Part shown: positions 22,861-41,844 of the stretch, piece after piece
How the letters are laid out: the number at the start of each line of letters is the position of its first letter
Numbering within the stretch: the stretch's first letter is position 1
From: Lepus europaeus
Taxonomy: Eukaryota > Chordata > Mammalia > Lagomorpha > Leporidae
NCBI RefSeq assembly: GCF_033115175.1
Contig: NC_084850.1
Span: forward strand, 1,487,024-1,551,023
Direction of reading: 5' to 3'
DNA: 64,000 nucleotides
Notes under the pieces: model-generated
Database searches by the model: none
What the model was told of the DNA's origin: nothing
Seen by the model: the letters and a program-made list of their open reading frames with translations, nothing else
Translations under genes and position numbers: made by a program

Positions 22861-24945
22861 GGCATGTATATTTTTAAATTGAGGACCTAAATGGAGCCAT
22901 AAATGGCATCTGTCCTGGAAGAGAACGGTTGACAGGGATGTGTAGAGGCAGTGAGAGTGCATTACATGCATGGATCCCAGGCATTGTGGTCCTGTGTGTG
23001 CTTGTGTATACGTGCATGCGTTCCTGTTCGTGCTTGTACTGGGGCTTGAGGGTGCTCCGTCACGTGTATTCTGTAAAACGTGTGGCAGGTGCAGCTGAGG
23101 GGAGACTGAAGCAGCTGAGTCACCTGTCATTCCTTGTCCCCTGTGGTCTTTGTCGTCATGACACCAGGGCCCTGAGCTCTCTGACACAGAGGGGGCCAAA
23201 CCCATGAGATCGTAGACCCTTGTCCAAGAAAGGTTTTGTGTAGGAGAGCCCCAAAGCATGTCTATCTCATCGTCATTGTACACTAAAAATTCCATCTAGG
23301 AGTGTGCTTCCACAAAGGCAGACATGCCAGCGGTCGCCAAGGAGATGACCTCTTTGCTTTAAGAAACCAACTTCGAGGTCAGCGGTGCACAGGCTGGGTG
23401 TACAGATGAGTTGTACTGCGTGCAGCTGGAGTGCAGAGAGAACAGCCAAGCGTGTTCTCCAAGTGAGTGGGAGTGGGAAGATGGGAAGAGCAAGACAAAG
23501 AGAATGCCTGGCTCTCCCACAGTGCATGTTCCCACCACTTTGGCCACTGCATTCAACAGTTGGGAAACACTGGATGCCATGGTTGCAAAGAGATTCCCCG
23601 AAAGCAGTGTGAGAAAGTGAGCCTTTTCAAGAAAGTTGTCCAAGCTGCTCTTACGTTAGGAACTTTGGTTTCATGTAGTGCACAGGGGGGCACGAGGAAT
23701 AGGGAATGCGTTGGAAGCACCCACATCAATAGGGTAAGGTGAGAGTGTGTCACATGCCATCCCCTGGGTCGGTCCTCCCATGACCCTCACACTCTGCAAG
23801 CCAGTTTAATGTTGTTTGAGAGTCGGGGGAGGGGCAGAGACACATTTTTGCTTCCAGTGCGGACAGAGTCCCAGAAAGCCTGCTGAAGTCACATTCGAGA
23901 GTCTGGAGCAGAGGCAATGGTGAAAGCTGGAAACATTTTAGAACGCAGGAGAAGGAATAAAAGATATGTGATATCCACTTTCCCGGGTCGGATTAAGCTA
24001 TAGTCCTCCTTCAAGGGGTCTTGCGTTCTGGAGCTGGGGATGGGAGCAGGATGAGAAAAGTGCCCCCAGGTCATGGGTTCAATTTCTGATCTCTTTGGCA
24101 TCTTACAGATCAGCCACTGGAAGGGAACCAGTGCTAGGTCTCCACGGCTGGCCTCGTCTGGTCTGTGGAAGGACGGTGTGTTTCACAGCAGGTCAGAGGC
24201 CTACTGACAGGCAGCAGCTGGACGTGACAACCAAGAGCTCCAGCTCCCAGGAGAAGACTCACCGCGACCCACGTGACACTGGGTGAGACTCCCCTCTGCT
24301 AAAGATCCACCTGCAACCATTCCCTAGTGACATCTGGGGGGTGCGCGGTGCTGTTCCCTGCTACTCATGCTGCAGTCACTTGTGTGATAATGGGATGTCA
24401 CAGATTCAGGGTGGGTGGCAGAGGATTTTAAGCACCACACAGACCTGCAGGTCTCAGCCCAGGCCCAGTGTGGGCAGCAGCCATTATCGAGTTGCAGGTG
24501 ATTGTGGGGGAAACTCTGCACTCTGTGTGCAAGCTCCTGAACATGGCCCTGTGCTGGTACCCAGCGTCTGTGCCTAGGGGTTGGCCTCTGGCTTCCGGTG
24601 GTAGACAGGGCCGCATTGGCACCTCAGGAAGGAGAAGAAGGAAGCCTTCCCCTTGGTCGAGGCTTGAGGAGCCCTGAAGCCACACTGTGACCAATTAGGA
24701 AAAGGGAACCCGGACACTTCAGCCACCCACCCAGTCGGGTGCTCTTCCGTGTGCCACTAAGATGAGTTTGGGGAGCATTCTGGGGTTTTGTCGCTGCTCT
24801 GACACCTCCCCTCTCTTTTCCCAGAAACTTGCCCTCCCTCTGCCCCCTGTCTGAGACGCACTCCCCTTCCTTCCCTACGGTAGCTCCCCTCGGCCTCATG
24901 GAGCAGGGCACTCCCACTTCCACATTATGATTGCGTTCTGATAGA
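22861..24945. other. Upstream region of the PWWP-family gene
   Basis: No interspersed repeat is evident in these 2.1 kb. Open frames are short and unrelated to families I know. A possible 5' splice donor (ACTGG followed by GTGAGA, GT at 24283-24284) might end an upstream noncoding exon of the gene at 25171, but this is a guess from one motif. No TATA-type promoter could be assigned. Confidence 0.35.
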
Positions 24946-24973
24946 CTGCTTGGTTTCTTTCTCCGTGTTGCAG
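24946..24973 (+). promoter_or_regulatory. Probable splice acceptor before the PWWP coding exon
   Basis: A pyrimidine-rich run (TTGGTTTCTTTCTCCGTGTTG) ends in CAG at 24971-24973, 197 bp before the ATG at 25171. This fits a gene with upstream noncoding exon(s) and one large coding exon. An in-frame TGA at 25153-25155 closes the reading frame upstream. Confidence 0.5.
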
Positions 24974-25155
24974 TGTGCTCCAGGATCATCCTGGACAGCT
25001 CGAGTCCAGGCCTCTCGGGAGGACTCGGGAGGAGGAGCACAGCCCTCACCTGCTGTGTACCCTTTGCAGTCCTTTGGCAAAGGAAATCGGGCCCAGAACA
25101 GCGGCGGCAACAGCAGCCAGACACCGAGGCCACTTTTGATTTCCTCGTGGTGTGA

Positions 25156-30432
<5,277 letters not shown>

Positions 30433-32064
30433 TCAGGTGGAGCGCCACGTGGGCCCCTGCTCTACCGCAGGTGGACAACATGCGCAGCTGCTTTTGGATC
30501 CACTTCTAGCACTTGTGGGGCGCCACACTCATCCATCTTTGTCCTCCACACGCCCTTCACAAGCCCCTCTGCACGCCTTTGCCTTGCCGTCCACGCTCGC
30601 ATGGGCAGACTCATCCAGACATTTTCCAAAGAAAAGGCCACGATTGTTCCCAGCATGTCTCTCTGACTGCAAGCAGCATTTCCAGAGAGGGTACATACTC
30701 TGATTTACACCGCAAAGCACTGAAACTGTCTGGGACACAACCACCATCTTTCAAACCCTCGTGCACCTTCTCACAGAAACATCACCTGTGTTTCTCTTGG
30801 CGTTAGGCCTAACGCCGAAATGAACGAGTGGATTCCTTCCCAAGGTAATTCCCGAGGTTTCCCTGCCATGCCTCTTTGTGCTTTGCTGTTTCTTTGATTT
30901 TTAGAAAATAGCCCTAAGCGTTGAAACTAATGACAGAAATGCCTTCCCACATCTCAGCCCCGCCCTCTGCTACCTTCTCCCGAGGCAATGCCGAGTGGCA
31001 GACATAAAGCCCATGGGGCACCGGCACGCTGTCCACGTGTGAGGGAGTAAAATCTCGGCAGGCAGGAAGCACTCCACCGCCTCACGCAGGATGGCTCACT
31101 GGGCTTACCCGAAATCCTGCCCGTGTGGTAACTCTTCTTCCACGGCTGAAGCGTGTCCCGAGCCACACAGGTTCTCGGCTGACCTCGCGACTGGTGGCAG
31201 CTAGACCCTCTTCCTACAGCTGCCTGCCCCGGAGGACGCCGGCCCCAAACCTCCCGGTCCCAGGCCCGCTACTCCGCACCTTTCAGTAGCGCCTGGCTGC
31301 CCAGGCGTGCTCCTACTCTGCTGGAAACTGCAGGAATCCCAGCACCTTGATCCGGATCCCGGATCCCCACCCTGGAATCCTCTGCCTGCCACCAACCCAG
31401 CTTTATCTCCCAGCTGACTCATTTAGCCAGCCCTGACAGCTTGCCACGGTACAAAGGCAGACCACCGAGTCATACCAGGCTGCTCGAGCAGGGGACGGCT
31501 GTGGCTTTTCGCCTAAATGCCACCCTTGTCGGGACGTCATGAAGCATGCACAATTGAAAGGGACGTTCCACGCCCCGTGGGTTCTTAGACTCACTTAAGC
31601 CAAGGCGTTTTTGACAGCAAATGTCAGAAAAGCTGGTTTGTTTTGAAAACTTGGTGCAGAAACCAACATGAAGGACTTAAGTTGAACTTTACTGTGTTTG
31701 CTGTGTGTAGTTCTTACAGGGAGCCAGCTGTTCTCGTGAAGACTGGTATCCATTCACGTGACGGTGTGGTATTGTCAGATTTGCAGAGTGTCTGTTTGCA
31801 ACCACAATGAAATCCTTTTGTGTCTTAACCTAGTATATGCTCCCTTGTGCTTTAGATTGTACAACATAGATGGAGTGTCTACGAAAAAATTCACTGGCAC
31901 ACACACCCAAAGAAAGTATAGTTTGGGAACTAGAATGGTTGCTGTTGTCATGTTTGACTGCCTGTTCGGAATTTTCTCCTCATTCTAAATCAATTTTCTT
32001 TCATGCTTCGTTTTGGAAGAGCTCCTTCTAAGTTGTATCAGGCCGGGCTAGGGCATGTGCAGTG
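30433..32064. other. 3' flank of the PWWP-family gene
   Basis: This presumably holds the 3' UTR. I saw no interspersed repeat and no canonical AATAAA. The stretch 31140-31400 is GC-rich but without a recognisable exon. An 18-bp perfect palindrome lies at 30799-30816. Confidence 0.4.
30799..30816. repeat. 18-bp perfect palindrome
   Basis: GGCGTTAGGCCTAACGCC reads the same on both strands. It lies 370 bp behind the stop codon of the PWWP gene. Confidence 0.95.
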
Positions 32065-32572
32065 TGGCAGACAAAATCATATCCACTGCCACAAGTCCTG
32101 GTATCCATCTTTGGAATCTGTGCACGTTACCTCACAGAGCTGTGGGGATCTTCCAGATGTATTTCAAGACCTTGAGATGGAGCGGTTACCTTCGGTTATC
32201 CAAGTGGACCCAAAGTAGTCTCGAAGATCCTTACATAGGAAGGTATAGCTCAGAGTAATAGAAGCTGTGCTGATGAAAGCAGAGTCAGAGACTTGAAGAT
32301 GCTTATACTACTGACTTAGTCATAAAGACACAAAAATGGTCCGCAGGCCAAAAAGTGCACGTAGACTGTGGAAGTTGCAAAAAACAAGGGAATGTTTGTT
32401 TTTTTTTTTTTCCTAGAGCCTCCAGAAAGAACATGACTCTGTTGACACTTGGATTTTAATGAGAACTTTCTTAGACTCTGACCCCTGGAACGGTTGGAGA
32501 AACAGTTTGTATTAGTAGTACACTACATTTGTGGTAATTTGTTATGGCAGCCTTAAGAAGCTAATACAACTG
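32065..32572 (+). mobile_element. MaLR LTR (MLT1-like), fossil
   Basis: The order of segments follows MLT1: an early CAGACAAAATCATATCCAC-type start, a middle with GCAGAGTCAGAGACTTGAAG, then CTCCAGAAAGAACATGACTC and the end TTTGTGGTAATTTGTTATGG followed by GAAGCTAATACAA. Old and heavily diverged. Confidence 0.75.
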
Positions 32573-32765
32573 AAAAATGTACAGTCTCATTGCTAGGGAT
32601 AGCTAATTTATGGAAGCTTGGGTGCTGATAACGGAGTTCTAATGCCAGGATGTTGTAGGAGAACTCACAGGGCACTGAGAAAGAAAGAGTCTGGCGCTGG
32701 CGTGGGCCAGGATAGGGTGTGAACCAGCTTCCCAAGAACAAAGCAAGAGTCCACAGACTAGGCTT

Positions 32766-32804
32766 GTTTTTTCAAATATGTATTTATTTTTTTGAAAGGC
32801 TGAG

Positions 32805-32843
<39 letters not shown>

Positions 32844-33112
32844 CAGAGGCAGAGAGAGATCTTCCATGCACTAGTTCACTCCGCTAAATGGCCGCAGTGG
32901 CTGGAACTGGGCCGATCAGGAGCAAGGAGCCTCTTCCAGGTCTCCCAAGTGGGTGCGGGGACCCATGTACTTGGGCCACCTTCTGCTTCCTTCCCAGGGG
33001 CACCAGTAGAGCGCTGGATCAGAAGTGGAGCATCTGGGACTCAAACTGCACCCACTTGGGGTGTCAGCACCGCATGCGGTGTGCTTATCCACTACTCCAC
33101 CTCACTGACCCC
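32766..33112 (-). mobile_element. C-repeat SINE
   Basis: Inverse full-length copy with a (GA)n tract at 32811-32842 and the inverse head CCTCACTGACCCC at its right end. Confidence 0.9.
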
Positions 33113-33312
33113 AACTGGGTTATTTCTGAACCAAGTGCAAATCCAAGCTCCACCACTTAGTATCCATTTGACCTGGGCAAGTTGTGACACCTCTCTGAAT
33201 ACCGCTTTCCTTCTCTATAAAGTGGGGATGTTGGTACCTTCTAAGGTGGTCATTAGGATGAATAAAATCAAAATAATCACATATCCTTGGCTTAGTGCCT
33301 AGCACATAAAAC
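33113..33312 (+). mobile_element. MIR relic
   Basis: In sense orientation: CTCCACCACTTAG, then TGACCTGGGCAAGTTGTGAC, CTTTCCTTCTCTATAAAGTG and finally GCTTAGTGCCTAGCACATA. These correspond to the MIR tRNA-like, core and 3' regions in the right order. Confidence 0.75.
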
Positions 33313-34262
33313 TGACAGAAGAGCAAATATACTGATTGTTATCCCCCTGGAATTGAGATGAGGAGCCCCAGGCTGAATAGGCCCCCTCTCCTTCCCCAGA
33401 TCAGATGCAGAATGAGGTCTGAGTACATGCCTTGGTGGGTGTAGGCAGGAAATATGTTTGGAGTAAGTGCCTGCAGCTTGGGGACAGCAGACCTGGCGGG
33501 AGGGCAGTTGTTGTCCATCAGTCATGTCCTTCACAGCCCTGCAAATGGAGGGGAGCATCAGACTGAGACTTCATGTTAGCGCAGGGCACCCATCTCTCTC
33601 CTAAACATCGCCATTTATGCAGGTATTTGGTGAGGAAGCTCCTCTGCCATGTTGAGATGAGAGTGGATTTAGAGATTTCTGGAGCAGCCACAGCAAGTCC
33701 AGGGAATAGGTGTTCCCTTCTCTGTCTGAGCCAAGAGTCCAGGGAGGCCTGCACAAACGTGCAGCTCTTCTCACAGGAACTTGAAGCACAGTCTCAGTTG
33801 CTGGGGCATGGCTATAAACTCTGTTGGTCTAATGCAATCCAGATTGAAATGCGAAATTGCAGTACTAGATGATTAGATGGGTTCAGAGTCTGTTAACTCA
33901 CATCACCACAGGTCCTGGGATTGTCAGTACTATGCCCCTTCAAGGTCGTTAGTGGACAGATTCCTCTCATTCTTCTGCTACCTAACTCAGTGAGTCCCCT
34001 GTGTCCTTGCTTCCTTCATGATGACAAGATGACTACTGTAGTCCTTTTGACACATGTGTGTGACAATGTCCGTATGATGAAGGAGGAACAAGAACCCTTC
34101 CACCAACACATGCCCCCATGTCTCACATTCCAGGCCTTTTATGGAGGCCAAAAAGAACATGCACATAATATATAAGACCATATTGGCCCTGAAAAATTTC
34201 AACTGCTTTTTTTTATAGGTAACTTATCTAAAGTCAGACGGCTAATGAAGTCCTTTTTATTC
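33313..34262. other. Unassigned 0.95 kb
   Basis: No gene and no repeat that I can name. Confidence 0.4.
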
Positions 34263-34312
34263 TGAAGATGTATTTATTTGAAAGGCAGAGTCAGAGAGAG
34301 AGAGGGAGAGAG

Positions 34313-34365
<53 letters not shown>

Positions 34366-34612
34366 TGATATATTCCATCTGAATGGCTACAATGGCTGGG
34401 ACTGGTCCACCCTGAAGCCAGGATCCCAGAGCTTCTGGGTCACCCACATGGGTGGCAGGGTCCCAAGTACTCAGGCCATCCCCCACTGCTTTTCCAGCCA
34501 CATTATCAGGGAGCTGGATCAGAAGTGTAACAGCTTGGATGCGAAGTGGCACTCATAGGATGCCAGTGTCACAAGTGGTGGCTTATCCCACTGCACCAGA
34601 ACACTGGACCCC
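34263..34612 (-). mobile_element. C-repeat SINE
   Basis: Inverse full-length copy with a long (GA)n tract (about 34318-34360). The inverse head AACACTGGACCCC ends near 34612. Confidence 0.9.
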
Positions 34613-34638
34613 CTATTGTACTTTCTATAAAGGTTCAA

Positions 34639-34899
34639 ACCAGTTAGTGTTGTGGTACAGCAGGTTAACCACTGCTTGCAATGCCTGCATCCCCATATGA
34701 GTGCCAATTTGAACCCTGGTTGCTCTGATTCCAACCCAGCTCTCTGATAATATACCTGGGAAAGCAGCAGTTGATGGCCCAGGTGCTTGGGCCCCTGCCA
34801 CCATATGGGAGACCAGGATGGAGTTTCAGGGTCCTGGCTTCAGCCTGGGCCAGGCCCAGCTGTTGTGACCGTTTGAGTAGTGAAGCAGCAGATGAAAGA

Positions 34900-34935
<36 letters not shown>

Positions 34936-34970
34936 CTCCCCCCCTCCCTCCCTCCCTCCCTTCCTCCTTA
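34639..34970 (+). mobile_element. C-repeat SINE without A-tail
   Basis: Sense copy whose CT tract has grown into CTCC/CCTT low-complexity sequence (34902-34970). The usual AAATAAATAAATC tail is missing. It lies just downstream of the zinc-finger pseudogene. Confidence 0.85.
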
Positions 34971-34999
34971 GTGTGAATATCTATTGATGCTAAATCTGG

Positions 35000-36967
<1,968 letters not shown>

Positions 36968-37559
36968 CTGAAAGCAAATACAAAGGTGAGAGTGGGGCCA
37001 GGACAGTGCAATGGGAAGCATTGACTCCAGAGCATTCATGCTGGCAACAGGCAGGCAGATGGTGAGCAGGTGTCACAAGTAGTGAACGCCAAGGAGTGTC
37101 TGGCCAGGTCACAGGGCAGCTGGGAAATACAGGGACAGGCAAGGCTACAGAGAAGGGCGGAAGATGACAGGGCACAATAGAAGATGATCCCAGGCCAGCT
37201 AAAAAAATTAGATTTTGAATGGGCTGAAGAAGAAAATAGCACTGGCCAATCAAATACTATGCTAATTGGACTGTATATAGGGCAGAAAAATACTGCCCAG
37301 TTATTTTCTACTAACAAGATGAGAGGACTAGTTCAAGACCCATCCTTAGCCTTCATCTGCCTACATACCAATACATAAAGTAACGGGGACAAGACAGTTG
37401 CACTAAAACTGCTTACGTGAACAGTGTTTAGCATCAGCTGAGATTTCCACAGAGCCATACAGAAATACATTAGGGCAACAGAAGGCGCCCTAGGAATGTG
37501 TGAGTAATGGCACCATCAGAACTTACCTTGGAATTGGTAATAGTGGGGAAAGAAGACAA
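36968..37559. other. Presumed former intron of the zinc-finger gene
   Basis: Directly upstream (minus strand) of the decayed last exon. No KRAB box or repeat was recognised. Confidence 0.4.
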
Positions 37560-37832
37560 AGGTGATTTTATACAGTTCAAGCCATCCTACCTCCCTCTGC
37601 TCCTATCACCAGCTTCTTAGACCTTCCCTGATCCTGCCCCTACTGCCTCCTATTGCAAGGAATCTCTGTCTCTTATGAACTCCCAAACCCCTTTGTAACT
37701 CCCCCATGAAATCCTTCACTGCCTACCTCGCATTGTTTTATCCTGGAGAGTAGGAGCTGTGTTAGAGTCCCACATTACTCCACAGTACCTAGCATGTAAA
37801 GGTGCTTTTGAAATCTTTGAATGAATAAAAAA
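37560..37832 (+). mobile_element. L2 3' end relic
   Basis: The stretch ends with CAGTACCTAGCATGTAAAGG, then a TGCTTTTGAAATCTTTGAATGA terminus, the diverged form of the L2 end (CTGGCACATAGTAGG...AATGAATGA). The upstream CTTAGACCTTCCCTGATCC also fits L2. Confidence 0.6.
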
Positions 37833-38264
37833 GTCTGAGGAAATGGTTGTGATCCCATAGTCAACCGATCTAAAAGCAAATCTGTCAGGAGGAATGGAAG
37901 AGTCTGCACTACAGAACCCTGACTCTGAAGATTCCAGTGAAAAGGGAGAGGGTGTGCACTTAGGGAGTAATTTTGGCTGCACTGGGGCATTCGTAAGACA
38001 TGTGCAATGGAAGAAGAGAATAGCACAGGACTACTATTACATGTGGCATGTGGCTAGCTTTCTTCCTTGGCCACCACGATAGCATTCACTCCAGGAGCTC
38101 ATCCCACCTCCTTGTCAGCTCCATATCACTGCCCTGCGCTGGTTTCCCTTCCTATCTCCGAGACTCAGTCCTTAGATCCTCTTGCACGAGGAGTGATCGT
38201 GCTCTATGTCATGGCATACACACACACTGACTCCTCCCAAATTTCTCCACCTTGTCTCTGAGAA

Positions 38265-38925
38265 CTGACTCGTGTGTCCAACTGCATGTTTGACATTTCC
38301 ACTTGAATGTCCAATAGACATTGTAAACTTCACATACTCAAAACCAAATTCCTATTCCTCCCACAGATTCCCTATCTCAGTTATGTGAACTTCATCCTCC
38401 CAGTTGCTCAAAGTCACTCTTGATTCTCACATGCCCCAAATCTTATCTACCAACAGATATGTCCCCTCCATTTTCAGAATACCTCTAGAATCTGGCCACC
38501 ACGGACCCCCTCCATAGCTGTCCTCCTTTTCCAAGTCACCATCTCGTCTCTTCTGGATTACTGCAATAGCACTCAAACCGGTGGCCCTGCTTCTGTTGCA
38601 TTGCCACCTTCTCGCTCACCACACACATACACGCACACACCAATCCTCACAGCAATCCAGATATTTTAAAATATCATGGCTGATCAGTCACTGGTCGGCT
38701 CATAACATCCCCCCCCCCCCCGGCTCGGAGAGAAAGCCCTGGCCTTTCCATTGATGCCAAAGACTTGGAACATCAGGGTACCCCGGTGGGGTCTTAAGTT
38801 CATCTCCTTCCATGTCAGCTGCACAGCCTCAGATTCACTCCTACTGGCCTCACTGCTTTGCTCTAGTGTATCAGATGCCCTCCTTCCTTAGCATATACTT
38901 ACAATTCCCTATAATATGGGATTTT
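38265..38925 (+). mobile_element. L2 fragment (ORF2 3' part)
   Basis: In sense orientation: GTGTCCAACTGCATGTTTG, CAAAACCAAATTCCTATTC, GGATTACTGCAATAGCACTC and, after a poly-C run (38710-38721), GATTCACTCCTACTGGCCTC. All are known landmarks of L2-type elements in the right order. The 38629-38640 stretch is a short (AC)n run. Confidence 0.65.
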
Positions 38926-38931
38926 TTTGTT

Positions 38932-39293
38932 TGTTTTATTTTTCTATTTTTTATTTTTTGACAGGCAGAGTGGACAGTGAGAGAGAGAGAGAGAGACAGA
39001 GAGAAAGGTCTTCCTTTTCCGTTGGTTCACCCTCCAATGGCCGCTGCAGCTGGCGCGCTGCGGCCGGCGCACCGTGCTGATCTGAAGCCAGGAGCCAGGT
39101 GCTTATCCTGGTCTCCCATGTGGGTGCAGGGCCCAAGCACTTGGGCCATCCTCCACTGCCTTCCCAGGCCAAAGCAGAGAGCTGGGCTGGAAGAGGAGCA
39201 AGCAGGACAGAATCCGGCGCCCCGACCGGGACTAGAACCCGGTGTGCTGGCATCGCAGGCGAAGGATTAGCCTATTGAGCCACGGCACTGGCC
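38932..39293 (-). mobile_element. C-repeat SINE, second subfamily
   Basis: Inverse full-length copy of the same subfamily as 5189-5550, recognised by GGCGCCCCGACCGGGACTAG and GCGAAGGATTAGCC near its right end. Confidence 0.92.
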
Positions 39294-39311
39294 TGTTTGT
39301 TTCATTTATTT

Positions 39312-39368
39312 AAAAAAATAAGATTTATTTAGTCAAAAGGCAGAATTACACACACACACACACACACA

Positions 39369-39412
<44 letters not shown>

Positions 39413-39559
39413 CTTCTATCAGCTGGTTCAGTCCCCAATTAGCCACACTAGCTGTGGCTGTGGCTGTGGCTGTGCCAGGCTGAAGCCAGGAGCCAAGAAA
39501 TCGATCCTGGTCACCCACATGGGTGACATTGGCCCAAGCACCCAAGCACTTGGGTCATA
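39312..39559 (-). mobile_element. C-repeat SINE, 3' two-thirds
   Basis: Inverse copy with an (AC)n-(GA)n compound microsatellite (39351-39410). It stops at about 39559, exactly where similarity to the inverted-duplication partner begins. Confidence 0.85.
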
Positions 39560-39560
39560 T

Positions 39561-40325
39561 TCACTGACCCGGTGATGTTTTGGGGGCTGTGTGAGGCTCC
39601 ACGGGGACTGTGCTCTGATGTTGTCCTCCTGAGTTAGTTGTGACTCAGTTTCCCAGCCTGATGTGACATTCCCTGCAGTGTTTCCAGTGTCCCTTAACTT
39701 CCCGTGTGGGCCATGGGCAGGGCCATGCCCGGCTGGTCAGGGGTTTCCTGCAGTGACTGCGTCTTGTCCTGGCGAGGGGCAGATCCTGGGGCCCTCAGGA
39801 GGGGAGAACAAGACGGGAGGACCCTGGCGTGCAGGGCAAATGAGGAACCCTGGAGGAGGGAGGCCCGGGACCCATGGCCTCCAGTGGCCGTCAGGAGTTA
39901 CCCTCTGTGTCATCGTCCCTTCTCTTCAGTGGTTGTAGTGTTTCTGTTCAATAAAGCTTATTTAATGTTCCAGCTGTCTCCCCTCTGCTGTGGGCGCCTC
40001 AGGGGACCATGGGCTGTGGTGAGTGGGCAACAGTGGCCGTGTTAGCACTGGTGCACGTGCTGGGCAGCACCTGTGCCTCAGGGGCTGTGGGGTCCTCTGA
40101 GCTGGATGCAGCCAGGTGACTGCATGCTAGTGAGCATGGGTACAGGCTGGTTCCATTCCAGGTGCCCTCAGGGTGCCCCAAGGAATCACTGGGTTAGATG
40201 TTCAAAGGTGGACTGGGTACATCTGGTGGGACCCCGGATTTGACCAAGGCTTGTAGGCCTTGGAGGCTGCTGGTATGCCTCTCATGACCTGCTACCCACC
40301 ACCCCTCTCCAGCACCCCCCCCCCT
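39561..40325 (+). repeat. Left arm of an inverted duplication
   Basis: This pairs with 47600-49045 in inverse orientation, position x matching 88600 minus x in the core. Bases 39628-40017 are identical to 48972-48583 by eye. To the left the arms start to differ (39590, 39597 and 39627), and to the right they differ at 40018 and then strongly, with indels, at about 75-80% identity up to about 40325. The arm contains the AATAAA signal that ends the PNMA6-like locus in the other arm, but no PNMA-like coding part. Confidence 0.92.
39950..39955 (+). promoter_or_regulatory. AATAAA poly(A) signal in left arm
   Basis: CAATAAAGCTTA inside the identical tract. Its partner is at 48645-48650 on the minus strand. 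With no recognisable gene upstream on this strand, it is probably orphaned. Confidence 0.6.
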
Positions 40326-41044
40326 TTGTCTCTTATATCCCAAGGCTGTGTTTTAGAGAAGCTAGTAGCCATTCCTGGCAGCCCTGTGAAGGGCTCAGGC
40401 AGCCAGCCACACAAGTCAGTAAGGCCATGTTTGCAAATCTAGGCTGGCAGATACAGTCAGAGATGTGCCCTAAAATGGCCCAGGCCTGAGTTCAGGTGCC
40501 CTTGCCAGGCACTGCGTGTGGGACTTTTCTGGGTGGTAGTGTTTGCCCACTCACACAGTTCAGCCCACTCCTGCTGGTAGACAGCTGTCCAGCCCCAGAC
40601 AATCTACTAAGCAATATTTGTGGATAGCAGGGTGTATGGTGCTGTGGGATTAATGGCAGGCCAGGCATCATTCCTCACCTACCCCCTACACATGATCATG
40701 CCTTGAGTGGAAGTGGGGGGAGGGAACACTGCAGTCACCAGCTCAGGCATCCCTTGATGGAACTACTGTTGCTCTCTCAGAGATGCCAAATGGTTATACA
40801 CCTTGAAAGCCTCAAAGCCCAACAACTTTCTCAGTGTCTGGTGAAGACACAGTTCAGAGACTGCATAGCAAGAGACACAGCAGGAGGGTGCTCCAGAGCA
40901 GCAGCCCTCCCTGCAACCACAGTAGCAGCCGGCTCACCAAGATTCACCTGGGCCATCAACTAAGTCTTGTCAGCCTAGGAGGCCGAAGGCATGGCCATCA
41001 TGACCCACCACCCCTCTCCAACATCCCCCTTTGCCTGTATGGTA
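40326..41044. other. Unassigned 0.7 kb with a third copy of the arm-end motif
   Basis: No gene recognised. At about 40975-41030 a stretch containing CCACCACCCCTCTCCAACAT resembles the distal end of both duplication arms (40290-40320 and the inverse of 47650-47680). Confidence 0.5.
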
Positions 41045-41302
41045 ATACGAAAATCAGTGACATAGTTGTTTATTATCATAATGAAGTATTCTGTATTATA
41101 AAAATTTGTGTATGCTATACTTTTATAGATTTGGAAGTGCAATAGGTTTGTTTAGACCAGCATCACCACAAACATGAGTGTCACATTATGTTATGATCTT
41201 AATGGCCATGACATCACTAGGCTATTTGAATTTTTCGGCTCCATCGTAATCTTGTGAGGCCACCATCATATATTTGGTCCATCCTTGGCTAAAACATACT
41301 TG
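41045..41302. mobile_element. DNA-transposon (MER-type) relic
   Basis: The stretch runs from ACATAGTTGTTTATTATCAT through ATACTTTTATAGATTTGG, GTTTAGACCAGCATCACCAC, CATCACTAGGCTATTTG and CGGCTCCATCGTAATCTTGT to TATTTGGTCCATCCTTGGC. I know this order from a widespread eutherian nonautonomous DNA element, but cannot give its exact name. Confidence 0.6.
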
Positions 41303-41307
41303 TAAAT

Positions 41308-41346
41308 GATTTATTTATTTGAAATGCAGAGTTACAGAGTGACAGA

Positions 41347-41393
<47 letters not shown>

Positions 41394-41648
41394 CTTCCAT
41401 CCACTGGTTCACTCCCCAGATGACCGCAATGGCCAGAGCTGGGCTGATCCAAAGCCAGGAGCCAGGACCCTTTTCTGGATCTCCCACACGGATGCAGGGG
41501 CCCAAGGACTTGGACTATCTTCTACTGCTTTCCCAGGCCATAGCAGAGAGCTGGATTGGAAGTGGAGCAGCTGGGACTTGAACTAGTGCCCAAATGGGAA
41601 TTCAGCACTGCAGGCAGGGGTTTTGCCCACTATGCCACAGCGCCAGCA
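41308..41648 (-). mobile_element. C-repeat SINE
   Basis: Inverse full-length copy with a (GA)n tract at 41355-41391, ending with the inverse head GCCACAGCGCCAGC. Confidence 0.92.
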
Positions 41649-41844
41649 CTGATGTTGTATAATTCTAATATCTGTGTTAGAGACCTTTCTGGTTCTTGTG
41701 ATTGGTAATTTTCAATTGAAATCTAGACCTCTTCTGTATCATATGAGATCCTGTATCTTCTTGAAATCTTGTGTTGAAGAGAGGTGTGCTGTGCAGTGCT
41801 GTTCCTCCTGCTTGTTACCAGGTCAGCAGAGATGCCAGGACCGT

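Noticed and set aside
39704-40045. 113-codon frame that is almost identical in both duplication arms
   Set aside because: Identity of the peptide follows from the identical DNA. The frame spans an AATAAA signal and has no relatives that I know, so it is not evidence of a gene.
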